Part shown: one piece after another, positions 36,964 to 44,373 of the stretch | Numbering within the stretch: position 1 is the first letter of the stretch | Layout of the letters: each line of letters opens with the position of its first letter | Origin: RYN-230 sp963837335 | GTDB taxonomy: Bacteria; Actinomycetota; Actinomycetes; Streptosporangiales; Streptosporangiaceae | NCBI GenBank assembly: GCA_963837335.1 | Contig: CAWINS010000019.1 | Coordinates: 21,498 to 85,497, forward strand | Direction of reading: 5' to 3' | Length of the DNA: 64,000 bases | Position numbers and translations under genes: made by a program | The notes under the pieces: generated by a model | Seen by the model: the letters and a program-made list of their open reading frames with translations, nothing else | Databases searched by the model: none | What the model was told of the DNA's origin: nothing

Positions 36964-37466
36964 GCCTCTTCCTCGATTCCTCTCAGCAGCTTCTTCAGGA
37001 GCGCTGCGAGCGCCCGCCGGTCCTCATCGGGCAAGGACGCGATCATCGTCGCCTCGCATTGCATGTGCGCGGCCATGGCGCGATCCGCGACCGACTTGCC
37101 CCGTGCGGTGAGGCCGACGAGGTTGCTGCGGCGGTCTGTGCGGCCAGAGATGCGTTCCACCAGCCCCGCCCGGGCCAGCGCATCCACCCGGTGCGTCATC
37201 GCGCCGGAGGTCAGGACCAGCTCCTGATAAAGCGCCGTCGGGGTGAGCTGGTAGGGCGGCCCGGTTCGCCGCAGCGTGGCCAGCACGTCGAAGCCACTGC
37301 GGTCCAGGCTCTCCTGCCGCAGGACCCGCCGGATCTGGGCGTCGGCGAGGTGCGCGGCGCGGAGAATGCGCCCGATGACCTCCATCGGTGAGGTGTCCAG
37401 CCCGGGTTCCTCGTCCGCCCACTGGGCGCGGGCACCGTCGATCCGGTCAGGCGGATCTATCTGCAT
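36960..37466 (-). CDS. MarR family transcriptional regulator
   Basis: The open frame starts at 37502; the ATG at 37466 (MQIDPPDRIDG) was preferred, giving 168 residues. The winged helix-turn-helix is in LTPTALYQELVLTSGAMTHRVDAL, followed by the wing ISGRTDRRSNLVGLTARG. Such dimers repress nearby genes and release DNA on binding phenolic or oxidising ligands. Here the coupled downstream gene is an SDR, and an inverted repeat covers the start. Confidence 0.9.
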   Translation of the reverse strand: MQIDPPDRIDGARAQWADEEPGLDTSPMEVIGRILRAAHLADAQIRRVLRQESLDRSGFDVLATLRRTGPPYQLTPTALYQELVLTSGAMTHRVDALARAGLVERISGRTDRRSNLVGLTARGKSVADRAMAAHMQCEATMIASLPDEDRRALAALLKKLLRGIEEEA

Positions 37467-37490
37467 GCTAAGTATCTTAACTTGCAGATA
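37458..37490. promoter_or_regulatory. Inverted repeat over the MarR gene start
   Basis: The arms TATCTGCA (37458-37465) and TGCAGATA (37483-37490) are exact complements separated by 17 bases, in an A+T-rich stretch. The left arm overlaps the preferred start codon of the MarR gene. This is a good candidate for a MarR operator giving autoregulation. Confidence 0.55.
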
Positions 37491-37521
37491 AATATAGGGC
37501 AACCGCGCGCGGTGGTCGGGC

Positions 37522-37600
37522 GGCCCGGACGGTGGCGGTCAGGCCGGACGGTGGCGGTCAGGCCGGACGGTGAGCGGTCAGGCCGGACGGTTGAATGGCA
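37522..37600. repeat. 19-20 bp tandem repeat at the 3' end of the lipoprotein gene
   Basis: Four units of ggccggacggtggcggtca-like sequence lie at 37522-37541, 37542-37560, 37561-37580 and 37581-37600. The last one encodes the C-terminal residues NRPA of the minus-strand lipoprotein, and the stop codon falls at the boundary with the third. The repeats continue downstream as non-coding copies, each with a similar TGA. Confidence 0.8.
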
Positions 37601-38366
37601 CGGTTACCGTGATGGTGTCGGGGAACCAGCGGGCTCCGCCCGGATGCTGCGGCGCCCCGCATACGGTCTGCAGGTACCTCATCGGCGGCCCGAAGCCCGC
37701 GAGCGTGTCGCCGGCCGGAAATCCGTAGCTGTCCTGGATGACGTACGAGAGTGTGCCGACGTATCGCCCATTCTCGCGGCGGCCGCTTCCGGTCACGGTC
37801 AGGCCCTGAGTGCCGCGAAATCCCCAGTACAGGTCGCTGGTCTTGGACTCGAATGCCACCGTCGGCAGCGTCGCGGGGGAGAGCCGGAGGTGAGTCCGGC
37901 CCGCCTTCAGCTGGCTGAGGACCGCGGCCTGGACTTCGCTGTCCACCGCCCGGAAAGCGCTGCTGGCCCGCGCCTTCCTGGAGATCGGCGATCCCGCCCG
38001 GTAGTCGACCTCCGTGCCCTTCCCGGTCAGGAAGTGGGTCAGGAGGTCAGCCGACACGGGGAAGCGGGCCAGGGTGAACCCGTTGGCCACCCTGACGCCC
38101 ACAGCCTCGTCGGCCGCGAACGTCGCGCTGTCGCACGCTGCCTCCGGCGTCTGCGCGTGCGTGTCCTGGCTTCCATTGGCCGGCACCGGGTGGACCCCCG
38201 CGACGCTGAAGGCAAACGGGGCATCGGGGGAGGGACGCGCGGTGGCCGCGGGAGACCCGGCCGCCGGTGACCCCGCAGAGCATCCGGACAGCACGGCGGC
38301 ACATCCCGACAGCACGGCGACGAGGCACAGGGATGCGGCGGAGAGGATCGACTCCTTCGCCGGCAT
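37578..38366 (-). CDS. Secreted lipoprotein, unknown function
   Basis: A 262-residue protein starting MPAKESILSAAS. The signal peptide has a doubled lipobox, LSGCAAVLSGC, so either cysteine could be lipidated. A short Ala/Pro/Ser linker is followed by a globular domain with two cysteines (AACDSAT and TVCGAPQ). No enzymatic motif or family is recognised. It is encoded on the minus strand, divergent from the P450-like gene, with a repeat array at its 3' end. Confidence 0.75.
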   Translation of the reverse strand: MPAKESILSAASLCLVAVLSGCAAVLSGCSAGSPAAGSPAATARPSPDAPFAFSVAGVHPVPANGSQDTHAQTPEAACDSATFAADEAVGVRVANGFTLARFPVSADLLTHFLTGKGTEVDYRAGSPISRKARASSAFRAVDSEVQAAVLSQLKAGRTHLRLSPATLPTVAFESKTSDLYWGFRGTQGLTVTGSGRRENGRYVGTLSYVIQDSYGFPAGDTLAGFGPPMRYLQTVCGAPQHPGGARWFPDTITVTVPFNRPA

Positions 38367-38581
38367 CCGGTGGGGGCGTCGCACAGCCTGAGCATCCCAT
38401 GGCTGCCTGTGTGACCGCGGGCGGTGCTGCGGCCGGGATACCCGGTGGACCTGGGTATCCGGGCCGGCCAGGCCCGGCTATCCGGGCCTGCAAGCGAAAT
38501 GCAATGAAACCGTGCGGAGCGGCCTCCGAAGCTGGAGGCGGGCGGGGACTGTCCCTGCCCGGGCAGCCCGAAGGAGTCACC

Positions 38582-39724
38582 GTGACCGCCACCACCACCG
38601 GCCACCCGCCCGTCCTGCGTTTCGATTCCCAGCCTGACGGCGGGCCGCCGCCCATTCTTCGCGCCGGCGGCCACGACTTTGCCTTCCGTCCCGCCGGCGG
38701 CCCGCCGATGCTTATCCTGCGGCGGCGCTCCGACGTGCTCCGCGCCCTCACCAGCACCAGGAATTTCGGCATGGCCGCCGTCACCGGGACCGGCGGGCTG
38801 CTCCGCTGCCCGCTCACCGGAGCGGAAATGCAATCCCCGGACGGCGGCCTGCTGAACATGAACCCGCCGCGGCTGCGCTCGTACCGGCAGCGGATCGCCG
38901 GGCTGTTCACCCGCCGCGCTGCGGAAGCGACCCGCCCGCTGGTCCGGGCCCTCGCCCGCAACCTCGCCGACACACTGCACGGCCGCGCCACCGCGGACGC
39001 CCTCACCGGGTTCGCCGAGCCGTTCACCGCCACCGCGATCAGCGCGGCCATGGGGACACCACTAGCCGACTGGGACCGGATCCTCGACGCCTCCCGGATC
39101 GCGTTCGCCGTCGTCCCCGGCCCGGGCGCCGTCGACGACGTGGCCGCGGCGTGGGCTGATCTGTACAGCTACTACACCCGCGCCGCGGCCCGGCCCAGCG
39201 GGGGATTAACCACCCAGCTCGCCGGAGCGCTGGACGGGCACACGGCCGCCCAGATCGCGCACGTCACCGGCACCGTCTCCAACGGGTTCGGCGCGATGCT
39301 CCCGGTCATCGCCGTCGCCATCGCCGAACTCGCCCGGCAGCCGCACGTCATCGCCTCCTGCACGCGGGGGGAGCGCACCTGGGCGTCCGTCGCGGACGAA
39401 CTGCTGAGCACCCGCACGATGTTTCCCGTGGCGCTCCCGCGCATCGCCCTGGCCGACACGTGGCTCGGCGGACGGCCGATCCCCAAGGGCACAACCGTGC
39501 TGCCGTCCCTCATCGCCGCGGCGCACGATGGCCCGGCCTCATCCAGCATCCCGTTCGGAGCGGGCCCGCACTTCTGCCCCGGGGCCGCGCTCAGCCGCCT
39601 CTGGCTCGCTGCCGCGCTCGAGGCGTTCTTCGGGACGTTTCCCCGTGCGCGGCTGGCGGGTGACCTGGACTGGCAGGCGGGAACCCTGCCGGTCCCACGG
39701 GAGATAACGCTGGTGCTGCGCTAA
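38582..39724 (+). CDS. Cytochrome P450-like protein with degenerate motifs
   Basis: A 380-residue protein. The haem-ligand loop is intact (PFGAGPHFCPGAALSR), as is the strand LGGRPIPKGTTV and the PRIAL arginine. However, the ExxR position reads ELLS rather than ELLR, the I-helix segment (TGTVSNGFGAML) lacks the acid-Thr pair, and about 15-20 residues of the meander before the haem loop are missing. The C-helix lacks the usual His-Arg contacts. It may bind haem but be a poor monooxygenase. The GTG at 38582 has a gaaggag site. No ferredoxin or reductase gene is near. Confidence 0.85.
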   Translation: MTATTTGHPPVLRFDSQPDGGPPPILRAGGHDFAFRPAGGPPMLILRRRSDVLRALTSTRNFGMAAVTGTGGLLRCPLTGAEMQSPDGGLLNMNPPRLRSYRQRIAGLFTRRAAEATRPLVRALARNLADTLHGRATADALTGFAEPFTATAISAAMGTPLADWDRILDASRIAFAVVPGPGAVDDVAAAWADLYSYYTRAAARPSGGLTTQLAGALDGHTAAQIAHVTGTVSNGFGAMLPVIAVAIAELARQPHVIASCTRGERTWASVADELLSTRTMFPVALPRIALADTWLGGRPIPKGTTVLPSLIAAAHDGPASSSIPFGAGPHFCPGAALSRLWLAAALEAFFGTFPRARLAGDLDWQAGTLPVPREITLVLR

Positions 39725-39765
39725 CCGGGTCGCGCCCGAGACAGGATCTGATTCTGCCCGGGCGG

Positions 39766-40197
39766 CTACTTCTGGTCTGAGATGACGACCACCGGGCAGG
39801 CCGCGTGGTGCGTGACCTGGGCACTCAGCGAGCGGGTCAGCATCCGGGCGATGCCGCTGCGCTCTTCGACGACGACCATGTCCGCGTCATGCGAGGCCTC
39901 GATGAGGGCGTCAGCCGGCTGGCCGATGAACCCGCGCACCGTGACCGAACTGGGCCGGTCCTCGCCGAGCTTGCTCATCGTCTTGGTTACTGCCTCCTTG
40001 ACGGCGTCCACGGTCTTTTCTGCTTCGGGCCGGTCCGCGGGATAGATGATCGGATTGCCAGTCCAGGGGCTCGCCGCGACCTGGTGGACGGCCAGCACCG
40101 TCAGCGGAGTGTGCTCAAGCGTCGCGTGCGTCACGGCCCATTCGAGTGCGTGCTGCGAGTCAGCTGAGCGATCAAGGCTAACCACGATTCCAGACAT
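39766..40197 (-). CDS. Universal stress protein (UspA family)
   Basis: A 143-residue single USP domain from the ATG at 40197: SGIVVSLDRSADSQHALEWAV, then ADMVVVEERSGIARML and ACPVVVISD. The usual ATP loop G-x2-G-x9-G-S/T is replaced by ERSGIARMLTRSLSAQ, so it may not bind ATP. USPs accumulate on starvation or hypoxia and act as regulators. An aaggaa site lies upstream. It is convergent with the P450-like gene. Confidence 0.9.
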   Translation of the reverse strand: MSGIVVSLDRSADSQHALEWAVTHATLEHTPLTVLAVHQVAASPWTGNPIIYPADRPEAEKTVDAVKEAVTKTMSKLGEDRPSSVTVRGFIGQPADALIEASHDADMVVVEERSGIARMLTRSLSAQVTHHAACPVVVISDQK

Positions 40198-40482
40198 TTC
40201 CTTGCTCTTTCTTAAGGGCTGCTCTCTGCGGGCGGCCACGTCTGCTGGAACGCCGCGCAGTCAGGAGCGCTTCCGGCCCTAACACCCTTCATGCACGAAA
40301 CCGGATGATCCATGCGCCTTCTATGCGGTGCATGCGCCCACGGGCGTGAGACGATGCCCGGCTCGTTGCGCGTTACGATCGGCCCCATGCGGTTTGTGCT
40401 CCCGGTGGCCGTTACCCGCTATCCCGCGTTACGGTCCGGTGCCTGATTCCGGCGCGCGGGCGGGACAGGGGCCGCTGCCCCG

Positions 40483-40845
40483 GTGCCGCTCGCCAGCCCG
40501 TTCGACCAGCGGGTGATCTGGATTGGCGGGATCGTCTTCGCCGTGCTGATGGCATTGTCGGCGCGGTATGGCTTTGACCGCGACGAGCTGTACTTCCTGG
40601 ACGGCGCCCGGCACCTGCAGGCCAGCTACGTTGATCAGCCGGTGCTCGCGCCCCTGTTTGCCTGGGTGTCTCTCAAGCTGTTCGGCGTGTCGCTGCCGGG
40701 GCTGCGGGTGTGGCCCGCGCTCGCGGCAGGGGCCACGGTGGTGGTCGGCGGAGCTTCTTCGCCATCGCGCTGGTCATCGGGGCCCTGCTCAGCGGCGGCC
40801 GCCGGATGATCTGGAACCGCTGGTTCCTGGCCAGCGCGGCGTATC
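40483..40845 (+). pseudogene. GT39-family (ArnT/PMT-like) glycosyltransferase remnant
   Basis: The first piece (40483 to about 40720) reads like the start of an actinobacterial dolichol/polyprenyl-phosphate-mannose glycosyltransferase: a TM helix, then the acidic loop GFDRDELYFLDGARHLQASYVD and PVLAPLFAWV. Then, in another frame, SFFAIALVIGALLSGG and RRMIWNRWFLASA match a later segment that in full-length relatives lies some 100 residues on. The rest of the gene is absent. Thus an internal part and the C-terminal part (full length about 500 residues) are missing. The following methyltransferase gene begins directly at the break. Confidence 0.65.
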
Positions 40846-40865
40846 GCGTCGGGCATGGTGTGGTT

Positions 40866-41639
40866 ATGGCATTGAATCCGCCGGGCCAGTACGCCGATGA
40901 CCGGAACCTGCGGGCCCGCCAGCGGCTGTGGCGGTATCAGGATCCGTACTTCGACGTCGCGGCCTGGGTTCTGGATCTGGCCCGGCTCGCGCCGGGGCTG
41001 CGGGTGCTGGATGCCGGCTGCGGCAACGGTGAGTACCTGCGCGCGCTGGCCAGGCAGCCAGTGCACGCGGCCGGGTGCGATCTGTCGATGGGGATGCTGC
41101 GGGCGGCTGCCTGCCCGGCGCTGCTCAATGCCGATGTCGCCGCGTTGCCAGCGCGGGACGGCGCCTTTGACGTCGTGCTGGCGGTCCACATGCTCTACCA
41201 CGTGCCCGGCCGGGAAGCAGCCCTCCAGGAACTGCGCCGCGTCCTGGCGCCCGGAGGCGTGTGCATCACGGTGACCAACGGCGCGCGGCACATCCGCTCG
41301 CTGCGCGCGCTGGTCGAGCAGGCCGTCCGGACCGCGGCACCCGGCTGGCGCATGTACCCGGCCACCCGCGTGTTCACCGCCGAGAACGCGGCAGCCCAGC
41401 TGGAGGTGGCGTTTGATTCCGTTACCTGCGTGCGCCCGGCCAGCGAACCGCCGGTGGTGATCGGTGATGCCGCGGTGGCCGCGGACTACGTGGCCAGCCT
41501 GGCCAGCCATTACCAGGATGAGGTCGCCCGCCCCTGGCCCGAGGTCGTCGAGGACGTGCGTCGGGACGTGCAGGCCGTGATCGACCGTGAGGGCGCCTTC
41601 ATTACCTACGGTGACCTGGCCGCCTTCGTGTGCCGCTAA
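40866..41639 (+). CDS. Class I SAM-dependent methyltransferase
   Basis: A 257-residue protein from the ATG at 40866 (MALNPPGQYADDRNLRARQ). Motif I is LRVLDAGCGNGEYLRAL, the acidic strand end is AGCDLSMGML, motif II is DGAFDVVLAVHMLYHVPG and motif III is RVLAPGGVCITVT. It belongs to the UbiE/COQ5-like group; the substrate is not known. The same frame continues upstream into the GT39 remnant, so longer automatic starts would be wrong. The stop overlaps the convergent TetR gene. Confidence 0.88.
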   Translation: MALNPPGQYADDRNLRARQRLWRYQDPYFDVAAWVLDLARLAPGLRVLDAGCGNGEYLRALARQPVHAAGCDLSMGMLRAAACPALLNADVAALPARDGAFDVVLAVHMLYHVPGREAALQELRRVLAPGGVCITVTNGARHIRSLRALVEQAVRTAAPGWRMYPATRVFTAENAAAQLEVAFDSVTCVRPASEPPVVIGDAAVAADYVASLASHYQDEVARPWPEVVEDVRRDVQAVIDREGAFITYGDLAAFVCR

Positions 41640-42346
41640 TCCGGCCGCCACTCCCGCCCGGGGCCGGGCGAGGACCCAGGGTGCCCGCCCCCAGTCGCCG
41701 GCGGGGGAAGCAGCTGGCTGATGAGGGTGCCCGCCAGCCATTGCCCGTACCGGCCGGGGGGCCAGCCCCGGTCGCAGACGAGCAGCCGGTAGACCTCGGG
41801 GGACATGAGCGCGTGGATGATGTCCGCGGCGTCGCGCTCGTTCAGGTTCGGCCGTAGCCCGCCCGCGCGGGCCAGGGACCGGGCGATCTGCCCTTGGCCC
41901 TCCTGCCGTTTCTGGGTGTACTCGTCGAGCAGCGCCGCCGCCTCGGGGTCGGAGCCGGCGGCGCTCACCAGGATCCGGTAGACGGTTGCCGACCGTGAAT
42001 TGATCTCGCGGCAGATGGTGGCGAACCCCGCCAGCTGCCTCCCGGGATCCGCGTCGGCCAAGAGCGCCCGGGCGCCGGCCCGCGCCTGCAGGGGCACCGC
42101 CTCGTCGTCACCGGCGATCGAGACGTCGAGCAGGGCCTTGAGGATGCCGAGTTTCGAGGAGAACAGCCGGTACACCGTCGCGGGCGGGACATCGGCCAGG
42201 TCGCTGAGGGCCTCGATGGTCGTTGCGGCGTAGCCGCGGTCGGGGAACAGGGTCCGGGCGGCCTGGACGACCGCGGCGCGGGCCAGGCGGGTCCGGGCCT
42301 GGCCACCCCGGCCGCCGGCGGATCGTCCCTTGACATCAGCAGCCAT
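41636..42346 (-). CDS. TetR family regulator
   Basis: A 236-residue protein. The N-terminal helix-turn-helix is in AARTLFPDRGYAATTIEALSDLADVPPATVYRLFSSK, with a long helical ligand-binding domain after it. It is divergent from a methyltransferase/AhpD-like operon, with repeats between them, so it is the likely repressor of that operon and of itself. The inducer is unknown. Confidence 0.92.
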   Translation of the reverse strand: MAADVKGRSAGGRGGQARTRLARAAVVQAARTLFPDRGYAATTIEALSDLADVPPATVYRLFSSKLGILKALLDVSIAGDDEAVPLQARAGARALLADADPGRQLAGFATICREINSRSATVYRILVSAAGSDPEAAALLDEYTQKRQEGQGQIARSLARAGGLRPNLNERDAADIIHALMSPEVYRLLVCDRGWPPGRYGQWLAGTLISQLLPPPATGGGHPGSSPGPGREWRPD

Positions 42347-42371
42347 GAAAGTGATAGTACCGCTGCCAAAT

Positions 42372-42402
42372 TGAGAGTGCTACTCTCGATCTGAGAGTGC
42401 TA
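42372..42402. promoter_or_regulatory. TetR operator candidate
   Basis: GAGAGT-GCT-ACTCTC (42373-42387) is a perfect inverted repeat, and TGAGAGTGCTA occurs twice as a direct repeat, at 42372 and 42392, exactly 20 bases apart. The array is centred between the TetR gene and the divergent operon. Confidence 0.65.
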
Positions 42403-42959
42403 TGAGAGGAATCCCGGGAATGGTAATGCGCAGGTCGATAGCGGTGGCGGTCTCCGTGGCGTGGGGCGTGACGCTCGGGGTAACCTTCGGCGGCCTGCTT
42501 CCGTACCTCCTGAACGACTGGCACTTCCACCGGCCGCTGCCCTACTGGGCGCTCGCGCAGGCGGCGGGCGGGCTGCTCATCTGCGCGGGCCTCGTCCCGA
42601 TCGTGGCCTCGTTTGTCGACTTCACCAAGGCTGACGGCACCCCCGTGCCGGTGGCATCACCGCCGCGCCTGGTGGTGAGCGGGTTCTACCGTTACGTGCG
42701 CAACCCCATCTACGCCGGCTTCCTGGCCGTCCTGATCGGCGAGGTGCTGCTGTTCGCGTCGCCGGGCCTGGTGGAGTACACGCTCGTGGCCTGGTGTGTC
42801 GGCGCAGCAGCGGCGCGCTTCTATGAAGAACCCACCCTGGCCCGCAAATTCGGGGCGGAGTACCAGGATTACCGGCGCGCCGTGCGGGCCTGGATTCCCC
42901 GGCTCCATCCATGGACGCCCGGCGAGCCAGCCGGGCCGGCGGAACGTAACCAGCCCTAA
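42402..42959 (+). CDS. Isoprenylcysteine carboxyl methyltransferase-like membrane protein
   Basis: A protein of 179-185 residues with about four membrane helices. The C-terminal signature of the ICMT/PEMT family is present: FYRYVRNPIYAGFLAVLIGE and FYEEPTLARKFGAEYQDYRRAV, ending RWIP-like. These enzymes use SAM to methylate lipids or isoprenoid-linked groups inside the membrane. The ATG at 42420 has a better-spaced gagagga site than the one at 42402. It is first in an operon with an AhpD-like gene and is divergent from its likely TetR repressor. Confidence 0.85.
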   Translation: MRGIPGMVMRRSIAVAVSVAWGVTLGVTFGGLLPYLLNDWHFHRPLPYWALAQAAGGLLICAGLVPIVASFVDFTKADGTPVPVASPPRLVVSGFYRYVRNPIYAGFLAVLIGEVLLFASPGLVEYTLVAWCVGAAAARFYEEPTLARKFGAEYQDYRRAVRAWIPRLHPWTPGEPAGPAERNQP

Positions 42960-42986
42960 GAGATCACCAGCGGCAGGAGGAGCCAG

Positions 42987-43580
42987 ATGAGCCGCATCAA
43001 ACCGGTCTCGTCCGCCCAGGCCGGGCTGCGGGTGAAGATCGCCTACTACTTCACCCGGCGGAGTATCGGCAAGCTCACCGGGCGGAAGACGGAGCGGATG
43101 ATCGAGCCCGTCCAGATGTACGCGCATGTCCCGGTGCTCTTCAGGGGCTACGCCCAGCTCGAGCAGGCGACCGCCAAGCTGCACCGCCTGGACAAGCGGC
43201 TGCACGCCCTCGCCGAGCTGAAGGCGGCCACCCTCACTCAGTGCGGGTACTGCATCGACATGGGCTCTGCGATCTCGCGCCGCTGGGGCCTGACCGACGA
43301 GGAGATCCTGGCCCTTCCCAGCTATCAGACCAGCCCGCTGTTCTCGGAGCTGGACAAGCTCGTCCTCGACTACGCCGTCGGCATGACCCGCACCCCGGCC
43401 CGGGTCCCCGAGGAACTATCCGGCCAGCTCCGCCAGCACCTCGACGACGGCCAGATCGTGGAGCTGACCCACCACATCGCCCTGGAAAACATGCGCGGCC
43501 GCTTCAACCTCGCGCTCGGCATCGGCCCGGCCGGCTTCAGTAACGGCATGGTGTGCGCCGCCCCGGCGGTACATCCGTGA
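42987..43580 (+). CDS. Carboxymuconolactone decarboxylase (AhpD-like) family protein
   Basis: A 197-residue all-helical protein. The redox motif CGYC is in TLTQCGYCIDMGSAIS, followed by the conserved LTDEEILAL. The C-terminal part (IVELTHHIALENMRGRFN) has the family His. The CxxC places it nearer AhpD-type disulfide reductases and alkylhydroperoxidases than the lactone decarboxylase itself. An aggagg site lies before the ATG. It lies 27 bases after the ICMT-like gene, in the same operon. Confidence 0.9.
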   Translation: MSRIKPVSSAQAGLRVKIAYYFTRRSIGKLTGRKTERMIEPVQMYAHVPVLFRGYAQLEQATAKLHRLDKRLHALAELKAATLTQCGYCIDMGSAISRRWGLTDEEILALPSYQTSPLFSELDKLVLDYAVGMTRTPARVPEELSGQLRQHLDDGQIVELTHHIALENMRGRFNLALGIGPAGFSNGMVCAAPAVHP

Positions 43581-43619
43581 CCCGCTGGTAGTGGCAGGTC
43601 TGGGCCCGGTGCTGGGCAG

Positions 43620-44258
43620 TCAGCGTCGTCTGGCCGACGGCGATGTGGCGGGCCGGGTCAGGTAACGCTGCACCGACGGGGCGACGGCGGCCACCACGTC
43701 ATCAGCCGGCAGCGAGGCCAGCGGCTCGAAGCACAGGATGTACCGGCACAGGGCCAGGCCGAGCAGTTGCGCTGCGATGAGCGTGCCGCGCTCGGCCGCC
43801 CGCTCATCGGCCAAGGCGGCAATCGGCTCGGTGATCAGCTGGCCGAGTACGGCCTGAAGTCGTTCGGCGACGGTCTGGCTGGTGACTGCGGTCCGGAGCA
43901 GGGCGATGAGCTCGTCATTGTGCAGGGGGTCCTCCCAGCGGCTGACGAAGGAGCGCACGAGCAGCTCACCCCGGCGGCTGGCCGGCACCGAGCGCAGGTC
44001 GGGGACCCGCAGGTCCATGGTGACGGCCGCCGTGAACAACCCCGCCTTGGACCGGAAGTAGCGCATGACCATGGAGGCGTCAACGCCGGCTCGCGCGGCG
44101 ACAGCGCGGATGGTGGTCTGTTCGTATCCTCGTGCGGCGAACGTCGCCCGGGCAGCACCGAGGATGGCCCGGCGGGTGCCCTCGGATCGTGGCCCGCCGG
44201 TCCCGAGCGCCGGGCCGTCCCCACTTGCGGCCGTTGTCGCCGCACGGCTGCTGTCCAT
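43620..44258 (-). CDS. TetR family regulator
   Basis: A 212-residue protein from the ATG at 44258 (MDSSRAATT). The helix-turn-helix is in ATFAARGYEQTTIRAVAARAGVDASMVMRYFRSK. The C-terminal domain is typical of the group annotated as TetR_C. It is divergent from the membrane-USP fusion gene, with several inverted repeats in the shared region. Confidence 0.9.
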   Translation of the reverse strand: MDSSRAATTAASGDGPALGTGGPRSEGTRRAILGAARATFAARGYEQTTIRAVAARAGVDASMVMRYFRSKAGLFTAAVTMDLRVPDLRSVPASRRGELLVRSFVSRWEDPLHNDELIALLRTAVTSQTVAERLQAVLGQLITEPIAALADERAAERGTLIAAQLLGLALCRYILCFEPLASLPADDVVAAVAPSVQRYLTRPATSPSARRR

Positions 44259-44282
44259 CACGGTGTCCCAGCCTATCGCTGG

Positions 44283-44356
44283 CCAACGTATGTTGGCAAA
44301 CACTTGTTGACACGGACTGGGGCTGTACATAGTGTTGTGTCAACGCTCGTTGGCAT
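44283..44356. promoter_or_regulatory. Inverted and direct repeats between TetR and the fusion gene
   Basis: CCAAC-GTAT-GTTGG (44283-44296) is a perfect inverted repeat. GTTGGCA recurs at 44292 and 44350, and TTGTTGACA near 44304 is mirrored by TGTCAACG near 44338. The stretch is A+T-rich and lies upstream of both divergent genes. It fits an operator region bound by the TetR protein. Confidence 0.6.
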
Positions 44357-44373
44357 TTCCAGGGAGGACGCAG

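Noticed and set aside
38582..41639. Secondary-metabolite cluster around the P450-like gene and the methyltransferase
   Set aside because: There is no synthase, carrier protein, ferredoxin or transporter nearby, and the genes lie on both strands with unrelated neighbours.
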